In this document: piece by piece, positions 1 to 6,129 of the stretch
Position numbering within the stretch: position 1 is the first letter of the stretch
Layout: each line of letters starts with the position of its first letter
Origin: Christensenella sp. UBA941
Lineage (GTDB): Bacteria; Bacillota; Clostridia; Christensenellales; UBA941
Assembly (NCBI GenBank): GCA_002293365.1
Contig: DBDD01000241.1
Location: 1-8,334 of the forward strand
Direction: 5' to 3'
Length of the DNA: 8,334 bases
The notes under the pieces: model-generated
The model's database searches: none
The model's input: the letters and a program-made list of their open reading frames with translations, nothing else
What the model was told of the DNA's origin: nothing
Program-made: the position numbers and the translations under genes

Positions 1-149
1 TAGCCGATGCATATCTCCTTGCGCGCGTTTTGCTCTGCCAATAGCATATCCGCCATTGCGGACGCCAAAAGCTGTACGTTCGCCTTGGTAAAGCCGTCCG
101 CTATTATCGCGCGCCAGCCGCCCGTCCCAAATTCTATGCCATGCTTCAT
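1..149 (-). CDS. Alpha-D-phosphohexomutase (probable GlcNAc-1-phosphate mutase), N-terminal fragment
   Basis: Only the first 49 codons are in the window; the gene continues past the left edge. Reading from the ATG at 149, the protein starts MKHGIEFGTGGWRAIIADGF, followed by TKANVQLLASAMADML and ending at KEICIG. The FGTGGWRAIIAD block and the following helix are the typical N-terminus of the phosphoglucomutase/phosphomannomutase family, whose members move phosphate between C1 and C6 of hexoses in the cytoplasm. The catalytic phosphoserine loop lies further in and is not visible. The start is 2 nt after the chbP stop codon, so the two genes are almost certainly co-transcribed and probably translationally coupled. 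Because chbP is of the chitobiose type, I infer that this enzyme converts GlcNAc-1-P to GlcNAc-6-P. Glucose-1-P or mannose-1-P mutase activity cannot be excluded from this fragment. The family call is firm; the substrate is inference. Confidence 0.9.
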   Translation of the reverse strand, partial: MKHGIEFGTGGWRAIIADGFTKANVQLLASAMADMLLAEQNARKEICIG

Positions 150-151
150 AG

Positions 152-170
152 TCACCCTAGCGTCACCTCC
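152..170 (-). promoter_or_regulatory. Ribosome binding region of the mutase, inside the end of chbP
   Basis: The minus strand reads GGAGGTGACGCTAGGGTGAC just before TATG. The strong GGAGGTGA (170-163) lies 13 nt from the ATG, which is long. A second, weaker AGGG (158-155) lies 5 nt from it. Both overlap the last codons of chbP, and the chbP TGA occupies 154-152. This arrangement suits re-initiation by ribosomes finishing chbP, which would keep phosphorylase and mutase in step. That is inference from spacing. Confidence 0.55.
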
Positions 171-2539
171 ACGCGATGCGCGGTTCCTTTCTTGAATGCC
201 GGTATTCTCGCGGCCTCTTCCCCGTCGACGAGCAGATTTTTAACTTTATTGCCACTATTTGGATTTCTGATAATTATATCGTATTCCGCGCCGCGGTACA
301 AGCGTCTAACAGTTATTTCTTTCCAGCTCGCCGGTAGGCTCGGATCGATTAATAGCCCGTCAAAATCCGGCCGGACGCCCAATATGTACTGCGTAGCCGC
401 AAAATATGCCCATCCCGCCGTGCCCGTCATAAAAGGATGCCTCGCCCGGCCAAAAGCCGTGTGCGCTTTTCCCATTACAAACTGGCAGTAGACGTAGGGC
501 TCCGCCTGGCGGATTTCGATCTTGTCGTTTTGTTCGTAAGGCGAAAGCGCGTCGTAGTATTTCATGGCGCGCTCGCCGTTTTTCAGTATAGATTCCGCCG
601 CCCACGCCCAAGGGTTCGGATGCGAGAATATCGCCCCGTTTTCCTTGATGCCTTGGTATACGCGCGTAACGAACCCGATGCCGTCGTCCGGCACGGTATA
701 CGGCGGCGCGTTTAGCAATAGCCCGTACTCGGTATATAGGTAGTCGTGCACGGCGTCCATGCACTTTCTCGCGCGCTCGCCTTTCGCGACGCCCGAGAGC
801 ACGGCCCACGTGTTCGATTCCATATGCACCTTGCCCTCTTTATCCGCGCTGCAGCCGATTTTTCTATTATCCGCCGTTATACCGCGAATGTACCATTCGC
901 CGTCCCATAGCACGTCCTCACAGGTTTTGGCCATATCGTCCGCCAGCCGCCCGTACTTGCGCGCGTCGTCCGCTTTACCCAGATATTCCGCCAGCTCCGC
1001 GAACTGCCGCGCGGCCCAGACGAATAGGAAGCTGACCATAGCGCTCTCGCCGCCACCCAGGTTCAAACAGTCGTTCCAGTCGGCGCGAAGGCCCTTGCAT
1101 ATGCCGTTTTGACCGACTTCGCGGGCTGAAAAGTCTAAAATGCGCGTCATATGCCCGTAGACCGTGCTTTTTCCGCCGTCCGCAAACATGATTTCTTCGT
1201 CCGAAAAGCCAAATTCGCCCGTTTCTTTTATATAGTTCACTATCGCGCCGATAAGCCACAGCGCGTCGTCGGAACAGGCGTCTTTTATGCCGTGAACGCG
1301 ATCCTCGGCGGACTTTGTCGGTATAACCGTCGGCGATTTGAAGCTCTGCTGCTTTTGCGTGCCGTCAAACCACGCCGGCTCGAATAGATGCAGCCCGTAA
1401 CCCGCGTTCGTCAGCGCGCGCAAAAGCTCGACGATACGGCCTTTGCATTTCTCCGGATTGGAATGCGGGATCATCATGGCGTCCTGCGCCGTATCGCGAT
1501 AGCCTAGGCCTGTACGCCCGCCCACCTCTATGAAGGACGAAAAGCGGGAAAACATGACGTTTATCTCGCTTTGATAGAGCGTCCAGATATTTATGAGCGT
1601 ATTCATGCCTTCGCTTGGCGTATTTATTACGAGTTTTTCGAGTTTTTCGTCCCAAAAGCGCTTTAAAAGCGCGAATTGCGCGTCCACAGCGGCTGGATTT
1701 GCGTATTTTTTACGCATTTTCGCGCCGTTTTGCGCGTTTCCCTCGCCTAAAATGAATATCAAACGCGCTTCCTCGCCCGGAGCGAGTGTAATTTTCTTCG
1801 TTAAAGCGCCACAGTGGTTTCCTCCTAGCTCTTTTGAGCCCTCACAAGCGCCCTTCTCGACTGCAATCGGGTTTCGCTCCGTGCGATACGGCCCGATAAA
1901 CGCGTCCCGCAGGCAGTCGTAGCCGTCCGGATCGAAGGAAGCCGCAAAGAATTGATGGCTGTCCTCTTCGTAATGCAGCTCGTATTCGATTATTCCGGCT
2001 TTATAATCCGATCCTGTCGCGTATAAACTCATCTGGAAATTGCGGTTGTCCATGTCGATCTGGTGAAATGAGAACTCTAAATACGAGAAAATAGAAAGCT
2101 CGCGCGCCATATCGCCGTCGTTTTTAAGCCGAACGTCCCAAATTTCCACTGGATCGTCCATAGCGACAAACAGCGTCTGCTTGGCTGAAACGCCCTTATA
2201 CTCGCAGGAATACGTGCTGTACGACAGACCGTGGCGGCACTCGTACTTTGCTTGATCAAGCGGCTTGCCGACGGGCTGCCAGGATATGGACCAATAGTCG
2301 CCGTCCGCGTCGTCGCGGATATAGACATAGTGCCCGGGAAAGTCCATAGGGACGCCGTTGGGCCGGAAACGCGTTATGCGGTGGTACTCGGGCGAGCCGC
2401 AGAATAGATATCCGCCCGCCGTATGGTTGAATACGCCGCACATGTCCTTCGTGCCGATATAGTTCGTCCACGAAACAGGCGCGTCCACGCGTTCTATTAC
2501 ATATTCGCGGTTCTCGTTGTCAAAATAACCGTATCTCAT
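152..2539 (-). CDS. chbP: N,N'-diacetylchitobiose phosphorylase (GH94)
   Basis: This is a 795-residue cytoplasmic enzyme without a signal peptide. It should split (GlcNAc)2 with inorganic phosphate into GlcNAc-1-phosphate and GlcNAc. Its length is close to the roughly 800 residues of the Vibrio proteolyticus enzyme, and the expected GH94 layout fits: N-terminal beta-sandwich (about 1-265), helical linker, (alpha/alpha)6 barrel (about 305-720), C-terminal beta domain. The catalytic acid is expected to be Asp490 in RADWNDCLNL (485-494). Likely phosphate ligands are Arg342 in GGRTGLGYRDT, His640 in FSHPNPWAW and Thr705-Gly706 in MTGTAGW. The blocks SFIEVGGRTGLGYRDTAQD (335-353), KSPTVIPT (401-408) and HPNPWAW (640-646) match chitobiose rather than cellobiose phosphorylases as I remember them. 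The start ATG is preceded by GAGAGG (2556-2551) at 11 nt. Neighbouring nagA, kinase and mutase genes support GlcNAc-based chemistry. GH94 enzymes of related specificity are the alternative. Confidence 0.93.
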   Translation of the reverse strand: MRYGYFDNENREYVIERVDAPVSWTNYIGTKDMCGVFNHTAGGYLFCGSPEYHRITRFRPNGVPMDFPGHYVYIRDDADGDYWSISWQPVGKPLDQAKYECRHGLSYSTYSCEYKGVSAKQTLFVAMDDPVEIWDVRLKNDGDMARELSIFSYLEFSFHQIDMDNRNFQMSLYATGSDYKAGIIEYELHYEEDSHQFFAASFDPDGYDCLRDAFIGPYRTERNPIAVEKGACEGSKELGGNHCGALTKKITLAPGEEARLIFILGEGNAQNGAKMRKKYANPAAVDAQFALLKRFWDEKLEKLVINTPSEGMNTLINIWTLYQSEINVMFSRFSSFIEVGGRTGLGYRDTAQDAMMIPHSNPEKCKGRIVELLRALTNAGYGLHLFEPAWFDGTQKQQSFKSPTVIPTKSAEDRVHGIKDACSDDALWLIGAIVNYIKETGEFGFSDEEIMFADGGKSTVYGHMTRILDFSAREVGQNGICKGLRADWNDCLNLGGGESAMVSFLFVWAARQFAELAEYLGKADDARKYGRLADDMAKTCEDVLWDGEWYIRGITADNRKIGCSADKEGKVHMESNTWAVLSGVAKGERARKCMDAVHDYLYTEYGLLLNAPPYTVPDDGIGFVTRVYQGIKENGAIFSHPNPWAWAAESILKNGERAMKYYDALSPYEQNDKIEIRQAEPYVYCQFVMGKAHTAFGRARHPFMTGTAGWAYFAATQYILGVRPDFDGLLIDPSLPASWKEITVRRLYRGAEYDIIIRNPNSGNKVKNLLVDGEEAARIPAFKKGTAHRVEVTLG

Positions 2540-2574
2540 GCAAAAAATCGCCTCTCTATTTGGCTGGGCCAGGA

Positions 2575-2593
2575 GGGTGCGCGAACCACGCCC
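2575..2593 (-). repeat. Imperfect hairpin in the chbP leader
   Basis: The minus strand reads GGGCGTGGTTCGCGCACCC, which folds into a seven-pair stem with one C-A mismatch, one G-U pair and a five-base loop. It lies about 20 nt upstream of the chbP ribosome binding site. The neighbouring CCTCC (2576-2572, minus strand), which overlaps the end of the hairpin, could pair over four bases with the GAGG of that site. A role in translation control is possible but unproven. Confidence 0.35.
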
Positions 2594-2604
2594 TTAACCC
2601 TATG

Positions 2605-2618
2605 ATGGCAAAAGCCAT
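2605..2618 (-). promoter_or_regulatory. Perfect palindrome ATGGCAAAAGCCAT, possible operator or hairpin
   Basis: A perfect 5-bp inverted repeat (ATGGC / GCCAT) around AAAA on the plus strand. It lies 13 bp downstream of the candidate TATAAT box, a usual position for a repressor operator, and would form a tight tetraloop hairpin in RNA. One half, GCCAT, is also part of a longer inverted repeat with 2663-2670. It does not match the CcpA cre site or the NagR (TGGTnTAnACCA) consensus as I know them. The binding protein, if any, is unknown. Confidence 0.4.
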
Positions 2619-2670
2619 ATCTTTTGATGCAATTATAGCGCGTTTTTTAGCGCCCCTGAATGGATATGGC
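2614..2670 (-). repeat. Long-range inverted repeat GCCATATC / GATATGGC around the candidate promoter
   Basis: GCCATATC at 2614-2621 and its exact complement GATATGGC at 2663-2670 (plus strand) are separated by 41 bp, which contain the candidate -35 and -10 boxes. A smaller GCGC...GCGC inverted repeat (2638-2653) lies inside. In RNA reading through from nagA the arms could form a stem. That stem would compete with the 2605-2618 hairpin, because both use the bases 2614-2618. At DNA level the arms could instead be two operator half-sites about 49 bp apart. The repeat is seen directly; either role is inference. Confidence 0.4.
2632..2660 (-). promoter_or_regulatory. Candidate sigma-A promoter for chbP and the mutase
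   Basis: The minus strand carries a perfect TATAAT at 2637-2632. Seventeen bases upstream is TTCAGG (2660-2655), which matches TTGACA at only three positions. Transcription would start near 2625, giving a leader of about 85 nt before the chbP ATG. The consensus -10 and the 156-nt gap, large for this tightly packed stretch, suggest a second transcription start inside the operon. The poor -35 suggests an activator or a weak promoter. Confidence 0.42.
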
Positions 2671-2695
2671 TGTGATTATTTGCATAAGGTTGCGG

Positions 2696-3802
2696 TTATT
2701 GGGGGATTACAGCACCGCCCTTTATAACATGCTTCAACCGTAATTCACCATCGAGTACGATACAATCCCCAAAAAGCCCCTCTTCGATAGAACCGACTTT
2801 ATCCGCAATCCCGACGGATTCGGCGGGCGTCCTTGTGCATGCCAAAACGGCGTCTTCGAGCGGTATACCGAAGCCAACCGTCCTTTCAAGCGCAACGCGC
2901 AGGTTGATCGCCGAGCCCGCAATCGTACCGTCTTTAAGCGTCGCGCAGCCGTCCCGAACCGTTACGGCCTGTCCGGCGAGCGTGTATTCGCCGTTTTCAA
3001 GCCCGGCGCAGGACAGCGAATCGCTGATCATGCAGATGCGCGATGCGCCGACGAACTTGAATACCGCGCGTATGACGGACGGATGCAGATGGACTCCGTC
3101 GCAAATGACCTCGGCATAGGCTGAAGCGTCCGCGGCCGCGCCTATAAGGCCCGGTTCGCGGTTCAAGAACACGTTCATACCGTTGAATAGATGCGTCACA
3201 TGATTTGCGCCCGCTTTAAAACCCTCCATCGCCTCGTCGTAATTCGCCGCGGTATGCGCGAGGGATACGGCGCAAATATTGCTTGCCTCGCGTATAAATT
3301 CGAGTGCTCCTGGCAATTCCGGCGCGACGCACGCAAGCCGGATCAGCCCTCCGGAAGCCTCGTTCAGCCTTGTGAAAAGCTTGTAATCCGGCGCTTTTAG
3401 ATGTTCCCCGGGCTGCGCACCCTTTTTCTTTTCCGAAAAGAACGGCCCCTCCATGTTGATGCCCATTACGCGCGCGCCACGCGGGTTTTCATAACCGTTT
3501 AGTGCCCTAAAGACGCGCTCTATATCCGAAACTCCCATAGTCATGGACGTCGCGAGCACGCTCGTAACGCCATTGCGAAGGTAATACGCCGTAATGGCGT
3601 CGAAATGCTCCCGGCTCGGATCACAAAAATCGTAGCCGACCGCGCCGTGCGTATGTAAGTCCACAAGGCCGGGAATTACGTAGCAGCCCGAAGCGTCGAT
3701 TTCCTCTCCGCCCGCCGTCTTTGTAAAGACGCCGTTTTCGATAAATACGCCGCGCTCTTGAAACGCGCCCTTTATAAAGGCTTTGCCGTTTATTATGCGC
3801 AT
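2696..3802 (-). CDS. nagA: N-acetylglucosamine-6-phosphate deacetylase
   Basis: This 368-residue cytoplasmic enzyme of the amidohydrolase superfamily removes the acetyl group from GlcNAc-6-P, giving glucosamine-6-P and acetate. It is complete and of normal length for NagA. Visible family motifs in order are PGLVDLHTHG (44-53) with the metal-binding His50 and His52, NMEGPFF (116-122) with metal ligand Glu118, LAHTAANY with His183, THLFNGMN with His204, the substrate-binding DGVHLHP with His238, and ISDSLSCAG (259-267) with catalytic Asp261. The HxH pair is the form usual in Gram-positive NagA; E. coli NagA lacks it. The start ATG follows AAAGGAG (3816-3810) at 7 nt. The gene lies 40 nt after the kinase, so both are likely co-transcribed, and the kinase and mutase would feed it substrate. 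No nagB is visible. Confidence is high. Confidence 0.95.
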   Translation of the reverse strand: MRIINGKAFIKGAFQERGVFIENGVFTKTAGGEEIDASGCYVIPGLVDLHTHGAVGYDFCDPSREHFDAITAYYLRNGVTSVLATSMTMGVSDIERVFRALNGYENPRGARVMGINMEGPFFSEKKKGAQPGEHLKAPDYKLFTRLNEASGGLIRLACVAPELPGALEFIREASNICAVSLAHTAANYDEAMEGFKAGANHVTHLFNGMNVFLNREPGLIGAAADASAYAEVICDGVHLHPSVIRAVFKFVGASRICMISDSLSCAGLENGEYTLAGQAVTVRDGCATLKDGTIAGSAINLRVALERTVGFGIPLEDAVLACTRTPAESVGIADKVGSIEEGLFGDCIVLDGELRLKHVIKGGAVIPQ

Positions 3803-3842
3803 GGGATCGCTCCTTTATTGTGTAATACTATTCTATAACGCC

Positions 3843-5234
3843 TTACATTTCCGGCAAGCTGGCCGCGGCGACGGATTGGCCGACGCGGCGGGTCATCTCG
3901 TCTGGAAGCTCGACCGAAGCCTTTATATCCGGATATTCCTCCAAAAGAACTTGCTTTGCCGTTGCGAGGATAAGATCCCCGCCGCCGCCGCTCATTACGC
4001 GGCCCATCAGCAAGGCGTGCTTGAAGCCGTAGAAGCGATAATACAGCGCGAGCGAATGCCCCAAATACGCGCCGATAGACGCGAATATCGCCTTTGCGCG
4101 CGCGTCGCCATCCGCCATAAGGCCTTGCACGAGCTTGAGCTTTTCGGCGGGGGTAAGGCTGTCGCCTAGCGCTATACCCGCTTCGGGCGCAAGCTTGATA
4201 ACGGCGTCCTGTGAAAAGTACATCGCGCCGACGCCCTTATCGCCCGACCACGGATCGGCCGCGGCGCTTGGGTTTAAGTCTACAGGCGCGAAGGCGAGCT
4301 CGTTTAGCCAGCCGCGGATGTTGCCCTTTTGGTCTACGAAACCGGCGGCTTCGCTCGTGCCCATCGCGATACCTAAAACGCCGGTGTCTTTTAGTCCGAT
4401 CGTCCCGGCAAGGGCGGCTACGTCCCCGTCGTTGCACACGGAAATCGGCGCGCCGAATTCCTTGGCGGCTCGTAGGTATATATCTTTGACCTCGCGCTCG
4501 AACGCGTCCGGCGGCACCTTGATAAACAGCGACGCCCTCATGCACCGGTTCGCGACGAATATGCCCGCCGACGAAACGCCTATAGCGTCCACGCGCGGCA
4601 TATGCTTCGCGGCTTCTCTAAAAGCCGACAGGATGCCTTCATAATGATAACTCGGGTCGGGCTGCGTCTTCGGATGCCAGACTACTTCCTCGGAGAATAC
4701 CGCTTCGCCATCCACCACGGCGGAGACCTTGCGATCCGAGCCGCCCGCGTCAAAGCCGATACGGCAGCCGTTCAGATTGCCGCCAAGCTTTTGGCCCTCA
4801 TCGTTTTCCTCTGGAATGGCGCTAAGCGGCGCGCAGCGAACCTCGAACTCCCGCTCGTAAACGTCGCGCATAAGGCCCGCGTCGAACGCCCGTCCGGCGG
4901 CTTCGCCCGTATACTCCGAGCGGATATACTCCGCTAAGGCTTCGATTTTCTCTCCATCGCCATATATCGTTAAGCAAAAGCCGCCCTTTGAGTAGAGCAG
5001 AAATTTGGTCAATCGCTCGAGGTAGAGCTTGTCCGCTTCGCGCATAGCCTCTGTCCCGTGCAGCTTGAAACGCAAAAGGCCGATCTTGCCGCCCTCGCGT
5101 TCGAGCGAAACCGCGGCTTCGATACCGTCCTTCGCGCTCGCTTCGAAAGCGTCCAAAAATTTAGCGAACGGAATAAAGCCCGGATCCAGCTGCGGTATGT
5201 TTTTTATTTCCATTTCAATGCTGGCAATGTGCAT
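3843..5234 (-). CDS. ROK-like sugar kinase with extra N-terminal region, probable GlcNAc kinase
   Basis: The protein has 463 residues. About 156-463 form an ASKHA-fold sugar kinase domain: phosphate-1 loop FDAGGSDRK (161-169), a likely catalytic Asp269 in CNDGDVAALAG, phosphate-2 loop GIAMGTSEAAG (288-298), and an adenosine-loop-like LLMGRVMSGGGGD (408-420). The stretch WLNELAFAPVD (309-319) aligns with the ROK GELGH region, but the zinc-binding His is replaced and the CxCGxxGC cysteines are absent (SGDKGVGAMYFS instead). Residues 1-155 are soluble, without a recognisable helix-turn-helix, and I do not know their function. I recall the same full-length form in Clostridia, annotated only as ROK family protein. 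Position upstream of nagA and chbP suggests it phosphorylates the GlcNAc released by ChbP; this is inference. The start follows AGGAGG (5247-5242) at 7 nt. The alternative is a kinase for another sugar or a sugar sensor. Confidence 0.8.
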   Translation of the reverse strand: MHIASIEMEIKNIPQLDPGFIPFAKFLDAFEASAKDGIEAAVSLEREGGKIGLLRFKLHGTEAMREADKLYLERLTKFLLYSKGGFCLTIYGDGEKIEALAEYIRSEYTGEAAGRAFDAGLMRDVYEREFEVRCAPLSAIPEENDEGQKLGGNLNGCRIGFDAGGSDRKVSAVVDGEAVFSEEVVWHPKTQPDPSYHYEGILSAFREAAKHMPRVDAIGVSSAGIFVANRCMRASLFIKVPPDAFEREVKDIYLRAAKEFGAPISVCNDGDVAALAGTIGLKDTGVLGIAMGTSEAAGFVDQKGNIRGWLNELAFAPVDLNPSAAADPWSGDKGVGAMYFSQDAVIKLAPEAGIALGDSLTPAEKLKLVQGLMADGDARAKAIFASIGAYLGHSLALYYRFYGFKHALLMGRVMSGGGGDLILATAKQVLLEEYPDIKASVELPDEMTRRVGQSVAAASLPEM

Positions 5235-5258
5235 GGTGGTTCCTCCTGATTTTCTTTG

Positions 5259-5343
5259 TGTAGGGGACGGCCTCCCGGACGTCCCGTGACAATAATGATA
5301 CCCGATTTTGGGTCGCGGGGCGTCGCGGACGCCGCCCCCTACA
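5259..5343. repeat. Large imperfect palindrome, REP/MITE-like intergenic repeat
   Basis: Two 32-bp arms, 5259-5290 and 5312-5343, are inverted copies of each other with 26 of 32 positions matching. They begin and end with TGTAGGGG / CCCCTACA around a 21-bp AT-rich middle. Each arm also folds on itself: GGGACG (5264-5269) with CGTCCC (5280-5285), and GGCGTC (5319-5324) with GACGCC (5328-5333). Strongly folding GTAGGGG-type repeats are, from memory, scattered between genes in many Clostridia. It fills most of the gap between the response regulator and the kinase. No U-tract follows on either strand, so it is not a standard terminator. It could still block or attenuate transcription, or stabilise RNA ends. 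Whether it is a mobile repeat cannot be told from one copy. Confidence 0.75.
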
Positions 5344-5363
5344 TGATTTCTATAATAATATTC

Positions 5364-6110
5364 CTACGATTTTCCGCCCATCTTCCCCCGGTATTCGTTC
5401 GCGCTTATCCCTTCGAGCCGCTTGAAGACCTTTGAAAAGTGCGCCGGATCGTTATAGCCCACCATTTCGCATATCGCCGCCACGGTAAACCCCGGTTCCT
5501 CCAAAAGCTCCTTCGCCTTGCGGATTCGCAGCTCGTTTATTATCTCGTAAAAATTTTTGTTTAAATTCTTATGCAGAAGCTTGGACAGATGCCACTGCGA
5601 AACGAAGCAATGCGACGCGACGTTCATAAGGCTTAGCTTTTCGTTGTAGCGCTCTTTTATATATTGCAGCGCCTGCCGAACCACAAAGCCCTCCGCGCCG
5701 TCCGGCTCCTCCGTTTTGTCCTGCGCCGCGTTTCCTCCGGAGAGTATGTGCGTCATATGATCTAGCGCCTCTTCTATCTCGTCCATCCGCGACGGCTTTA
5801 AAAGAAAGCGCGATACGCCAAGACGAATTGCCTTTTGCGCGTATTCGAACTCCCTATGGCCCGTCAAAACCGCCACTCGCATATTGGGGAATTCGCTGCG
5901 CAGCCCCGCGAGCAGCGTCAACCCGTCTTGATCCGGCATTTTTATATCCGTAAACAAAATATCCGGCTTGATTTCGCGTATCACACGCGCGCCTTCCTCG
6001 GCGCTATAAGCGACAGCCGCCACCTCACAGCCGTATTTATCCCAGTTTACGACCCGTTTCAGGCCCTCAACAATGATATCCTCATCGTCGATCAAGACTA
6101 CTTTATACAT
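5364..6110 (-). CDS. Two-component response regulator, REC plus AraC-type DNA-binding domain
   Basis: The protein has 248 residues. Residues 1-115 are a receiver domain: acidic pocket Asp8/Asp9, phospho-acceptor Asp55 in LFTDIKMPD, switch Thr83, and Lys105 in LLKPS. A linker of about 25 residues precedes an AraC/XylS domain (about 142-245) with two helix-turn-helix units. The second carries the typical VGYNDPAHFSKVFKR (217-231). This is the YesN-like type of Bacillota, a cytoplasmic transcription factor usually paired with a YesM-like histidine kinase that controls sugar uptake or use. No histidine kinase is adjacent: recJ is 19 nt upstream and the sugar kinase 129 nt downstream. The start is preceded by GAGGA at a normal distance. 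Control of the downstream chitobiose genes is plausible from position only, and the palindrome lies between them. Family call is firm; target unknown. Confidence 0.92.
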   Translation of the reverse strand: MYKVVLIDDEDIIVEGLKRVVNWDKYGCEVAAVAYSAEEGARVIREIKPDILFTDIKMPDQDGLTLLAGLRSEFPNMRVAVLTGHREFEYAQKAIRLGVSRFLLKPSRMDEIEEALDHMTHILSGGNAAQDKTEEPDGAEGFVVRQALQYIKERYNEKLSLMNVASHCFVSQWHLSKLLHKNLNKNFYEIINELRIRKAKELLEEPGFTVAAICEMVGYNDPAHFSKVFKRLEGISANEYRGKMGGKS

Positions 6111-6129
6111 AATGCTTCCTCAATATCGC

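Noticed and set aside
152..2539. Cellobiose phosphorylase
   Set aside because: The blocks around 335-353, 401-408 and 640-646 fit the chitobiose enzyme rather than the cellobiose enzyme as I remember them, and the neighbours are GlcNAc genes.
141..2605. Several open reading frames of 60-117 codons on the plus strand, and in other minus-strand frames, inside chbP
   Set aside because: They lie wholly or mostly within a well-supported GH94 gene, have arginine- or serine-rich low-quality translations, show no family motif, and are expected in GC-rich coding DNA.
2638..2653. Terminator at GCGCGTTTTTTAGCGC after nagA
   Set aside because: The run of T lies in the loop rather than after the stem, and it reads as A in the direction of transcription.
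3843..5234. ROK-family transcriptional repressor (NagC/XylR type)
   Set aside because: The N-terminal region shows no winged helix-turn-helix pattern, and the characteristic ROK cysteine motif is missing.
3783..5289. Plus-strand open reading frames antisense to the kinase, up to 169 codons
   Set aside because: The opposite strand encodes clear kinase motifs across the same stretch; the antisense translations resemble nothing I recognise.
5259..5343. Rho-independent terminator after the response regulator
   Set aside because: The stem is strong, but neither strand has a U-run after it (the minus strand continues CACAAAGAAAATC).
5345..5363. Promoter at the AT-rich stretch TATTATTATAGA before the sugar kinase
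   Set aside because: A -10-like match exists, but no acceptable -35 is found at 16-18 bp, and the AT-rich run alone is weak evidence.
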